NCBI RefSeq assembly: GCF_046557915.1
Contig: NZ_JBHEBG010000001.1
Location: 1,550,001-1,614,000 of the forward strand
DNA length: 64,000 nucleotides
Direction: 5' to 3'
Origin: JBHEBG01 sp046557915
GTDB taxonomy: Bacteria > Bacteroidota > Bacteroidia > Flavobacteriales > Flavobacteriaceae
Shown: in pieces, positions 62,026 through 64,000 of the stretch
Layout: the number at the start of each line of letters is the position of its first letter
Position numbering within the stretch: position 1 is the first letter of the stretch
Position numbers and translations under genes: made by a program
The notes under the pieces: generated by a model
The model's input: the letters and a program-made list of their open reading frames with translations, nothing else
Told to the model about the DNA's origin: nothing
The model's database searches: none

Positions 62026-64000
62026 ATGAGATTACATCAAGCATATATTTTTCTTTTTAAAAGATTAAAATCTACACTTCTTCACAAACCTATTTTTTTT
62101 GGAGCATTTTTGCTTTTGGGTTTTTGTGGTTATGGACAGGTGCTTACCATAGAGAACGCTACAGAAACCGAAGGTACCGGACTTGTGTTTACCGTTACCG
62201 TAGATGTTGCAGTAGGAAGCCCTTTTACAGTTACCACGGGCTATGTGGGTGGTACGGCCACGGGTGGTGCTTTGCCCTTGGCAGCCCCCGAGGATTATAA
62301 CAATACACCACAAGTGCTGAATTTTACCGGGGTTACTCCCGGCGAGGCCCAACAGTTCACCGTTGAGACTTTTGATAATTTGATGGTAGAGGGCACAGAG
62401 ATTTTTGCTGTCACTTTAACGTCTAGCAATATTGCAATCACGGATAGTGATACGGCCATAGGTGCCATAAACGATAACGATTCGGCTGCCGTTACCATAG
62501 AGAACGTTACTGTAACCGAAGGTGCCGGACTTCTATTTACCGTTACTCTGAACGCTTCGATAGGGAGCCCTTTTACCGTTACCACAGGCTATACGGGTGG
62601 TACTGCAACAGGGGGAGCCCTGCCCTTGGCAGCCCCGGAGGATTATAACAATACGCCACAAGTACTGAATTTTACTGGGGTTACTCCCGGCGAGACCCAA
62701 CAGTTCACCGTTGATACTTTTGACGATCTGGTGTTAGAGGGTATAGAGACCTTTACGGTTACCTTAGCTTCTAGCAATATAGCAGTAGGAGATAGCGATA
62801 CGGCCATCGGTACCATAAACGATAACGATACGGCCTCTGTTACCATAGAGAACGTTACTGTAACCGAAGGAGCTGGACTTCTGTTTACCGTCACTTCGGA
62901 TGTTGCGGTAGGCAGCCCTTTTACGGTTACTACTGGCTATACGGGTGGTACGGCAACGGGGGGAGCCTTGCCCTTGGCAGCCCCCGAGGATTATAACAAT
63001 ACACCACAAGTACTGAATTTTACTGGGGTTACTCCTGGCGAGACCCAACAGTTCACCGTTGATACTTTTGACGATCTGGTGGTAGAAGGCCCAGAGACCT
63101 TTACGGTGACCCTTACCTCTAGCAACCCTTCTGTTACGGACAGCGATACGGCCATCGGTACCATAAACGACAACGATACGGCCGCGGTAACGGTAGAGAA
63201 TGTAACGGCGACCGAAGGTGCCGGTCTTTTGTTTACGGTTACCCTCAACAATACTGTGGCGTCCGGTGCCTTTACGGTGACCACGGGCTATACGAATGTG
63301 AGTGCTACTGGAGGTGCGCTTCCCTTGGTAACCCCGGAAGACTATAACAACGAGGCGCAGGTGTTGAACTTTGCGGGTACCGCGGGCGAGACACAACAAT
63401 TTACAGTTGCCACCCTTAACGATTTGGTGGTAGAAGGAACGGAGACGTTTACGGTGACCCTTACCTCTAGCAACCCCGCTGTTACGGACAGCGATACGGC
63501 CATAGGTGCCATAAACGATAACGATACGGCCGCGGTTACGATAGAGAACGTAACGGCGACCGAAGGTGCCGGTCTTTTATTTACGGTAACACTGAACAAT
63601 GAAGTGGCCACAGGGGCCTTTACCGTCACCACGGGTTATACGGGTGGTACGGCCACGGGTGGTGCTTTGCCTTTGGTAGCTCCTGAGGATTATAACAATA
63701 CGGCACAAGTGTTGAACTTTACAGGCACCGCTGGCCAGACCAGGCAATTTACGGTGGCGACCCTTAACGATGTTATCGTTGAAGGCCCAGAGACCTTTAC
63801 GGTGACCCTTACCTCTAGCAACCCTTCTGTTACGGACAGCGATACGGCCATCGGTACCATAAACGATAATGACGCAGCGGCCATTACGGTAGAGGACGTT
63901 ACGGTAACGGAAGGTGCGGGCCTTTTGTTCACGGTAACGCTCAACAATACGGTGGCTTCGGGCGCCTTTACAGTCACTACGGGGTATACTGATGTGAGTG
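62026..64000 (+). CDS. Large exported Calx-beta-repeat protein, 5' part
   Basis: From ATG 62026 the frame stays open to the end of the window (658 codons) and continues beyond it. The start is a long signal peptide (basic region to about residue 22, then PIFFGAFLLLGFCGYGQ; cleavage likely before VLTIE). Six Calx-beta repeats of 116 residues follow, each with the pattern [VI]T[IV]E[ND]-T-TEGAGL-FTVT, PEDYNN, and the acidic DSDTAIG[AT]INDND end that in this family binds calcium between strands. Such proteins are usually surface or secreted adhesins, and T9SS export is a reasonable expectation given sprA. No sorting domain can be checked because the C-terminus is outside the window. The 162-bp gap after fabD shows no clear promoter. 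Confidence 0.92.
   Translation, partial: MRLHQAYIFLFKRLKSTLLHKPIFFGAFLLLGFCGYGQVLTIENATETEGTGLVFTVTVDVAVGSPFTVTTGYVGGTATGGALPLAAPEDYNNTPQVLNFTGVTPGEAQQFTVETFDNLMVEGTEIFAVTLTSSNIAITDSDTAIGAINDNDSAAVTIENVTVTEGAGLLFTVTLNASIGSPFTVTTGYTGGTATGGALPLAAPEDYNNTPQVLNFTGVTPGETQQFTVDTFDDLVLEGIETFTVTLASSNIAVGDSDTAIGTINDNDTASVTIENVTVTEGAGLLFTVTSDVAVGSPFTVTTGYTGGTATGGALPLAAPEDYNNTPQVLNFTGVTPGETQQFTVDTFDDLVVEGPETFTVTLTSSNPSVTDSDTAIGTINDNDTAAVTVENVTATEGAGLLFTVTLNNTVASGAFTVTTGYTNVSATGGALPLVTPEDYNNEAQVLNFAGTAGETQQFTVATLNDLVVEGTETFTVTLTSSNPAVTDSDTAIGAINDNDTAAVTIENVTATEGAGLLFTVTLNNEVATGAFTVTTGYTGGTATGGALPLVAPEDYNNTAQVLNFTGTAGQTRQFTVATLNDVIVEGPETFTVTLTSSNPSVTDSDTAIGTINDNDAAAITVEDVTVTEGAGLLFTVTLNNTVASGAFTVTTGYTDVS
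62146..64000 (+). repeat. Tandem Calx-beta repeat array, exact 348-bp period
   Basis: Repeat units begin at 62146, 62494, 62842, 63190, 63538 and 63886 (the last incomplete). Every interval is exactly 348 bp (116 codons). Units 1-3 and 4-6 form two subtypes. The second has one extra codon in an early loop (NN[TE]VA[ST]GAF versus GSPF) and one fewer in a later loop (GTAG[EQ]T versus GVTPGE[TA]), so the period is preserved. Units 3 and 5 share an identical 86-nt stretch (63085-63170 and 63781-63866). Confidence 0.95.

Noticed and set aside
62065..63977. Regularly spaced minus-strand open frames of 80-211 codons across the Calx-beta array
   Set aside because: They recur with the 348-bp unit and mirror the sense codons. 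They are shadows of a repetitive coding frame, low in complexity and without starts or context of their own.
62146..64000. Possible CRISPR-like or satellite repeat
   Set aside because: The repeats are 348 bp, in frame and encode a known beta-sandwich domain; there are no short repeats with unique spacers.

Overview
The window is chromosomal DNA of a member of the Bacteroidota, most likely a marine Flavobacteriaceae. The evidence is the set of markers: an alternative complex III fragment, the type IX secretion/gliding translocon SprA, a PorP/SprF-family protein, TonB paralogues with the conserved FPGCE motif, and repeated matches to the Bacteroidota sigma-factor promoter (TTG or TTTG, 17-20 bp, TAnnTTTG) with few Shine-Dalgarno sites. 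No 16S or other species-level marker is present, so genus is not assigned. There are no rRNA or tRNA genes, insertion sequences, CRISPR arrays or phage genes that I can see. Coding density is high and no gene-free gap exceeds 300 bp.

Layout. (1) 1-3763: end of an alternative complex III operon (actF fragment) running into cytochrome c oxidase subunits II and I, closed by a terminator. (2) 3903-4739: exported DUF2807/GIN-domain protein. (3) 4892-14454: a complete reductive pyrimidine catabolism operon. It encodes a nucleobase transporter, dihydropyrimidine dehydrogenase PreTA, dihydropyrimidinase, beta-ureidopropionase, an omega-aminotransferase and a CoA-acylating semialdehyde dehydrogenase. 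(4) 14473-20196: acyl-CoA oxidase-like protein (minus strand), ruvB, a cytochrome P450 and queG. (5) 20420-34866: sodium/solute symporter, maeB, ruvA, the 2371-residue sprA, gcvH, a VanZ-like gene and two TonB-like genes. (6) 34967-40205: heme O synthase, two subunit III-type proteins, subunit IV, a cysteine-free SCO-like protein, a canonical SCO, DUF420, and a 70-residue CxxC membrane protein, together a cytochrome oxidase assembly locus. (7) 40317-49855: a MacB/TolC-type export locus with four permeases, two adaptors, one ATPase and one outer-membrane channel, apparently produced by duplication. (8) 49883-57203: tsaB, an MscS channel, an exported DUF255/thioredoxin-fold protein, dodecin, an NFU scaffold with a doubled N-domain, a PorP/SprF-like protein and a VWA lipoprotein. 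(9) 57415-61863: a sensor kinase/LytTR regulator pair, a gamma-carbonic-anhydrase-like protein and fabD. (10) 62026-64000: the start of a large exported Calx-beta repeat protein that runs off the window.

How they fit together. Regions 1 and 6 should supply one respiratory branch: menaquinol to ACIII to cytochrome oxidase, with heme and copper assembly factors about 31 kb from the catalytic subunits. Region 3 would turn uracil or thymine into ammonia, CO2 and acetyl-CoA or propionyl-CoA. SprA, the PorP/SprF protein and the Calx-beta protein point to type IX secretion of surface proteins, although no C-terminal sorting domain is visible for the last because its end is missing.

No wholly new system stands out with certainty. 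The observations best worth pursuing are the cysteine-free SCO paralogue plus small CxxC protein in the oxidase assembly locus, the periplasmic inserts in the NCS1 transporter and oxidase subunits II and III, the duplicated exporter sharing one ATPase, the Calx-beta array with an exact 348-bp period and a second-order 696-bp pattern, and the hairpin abutting the dodecin start codon.
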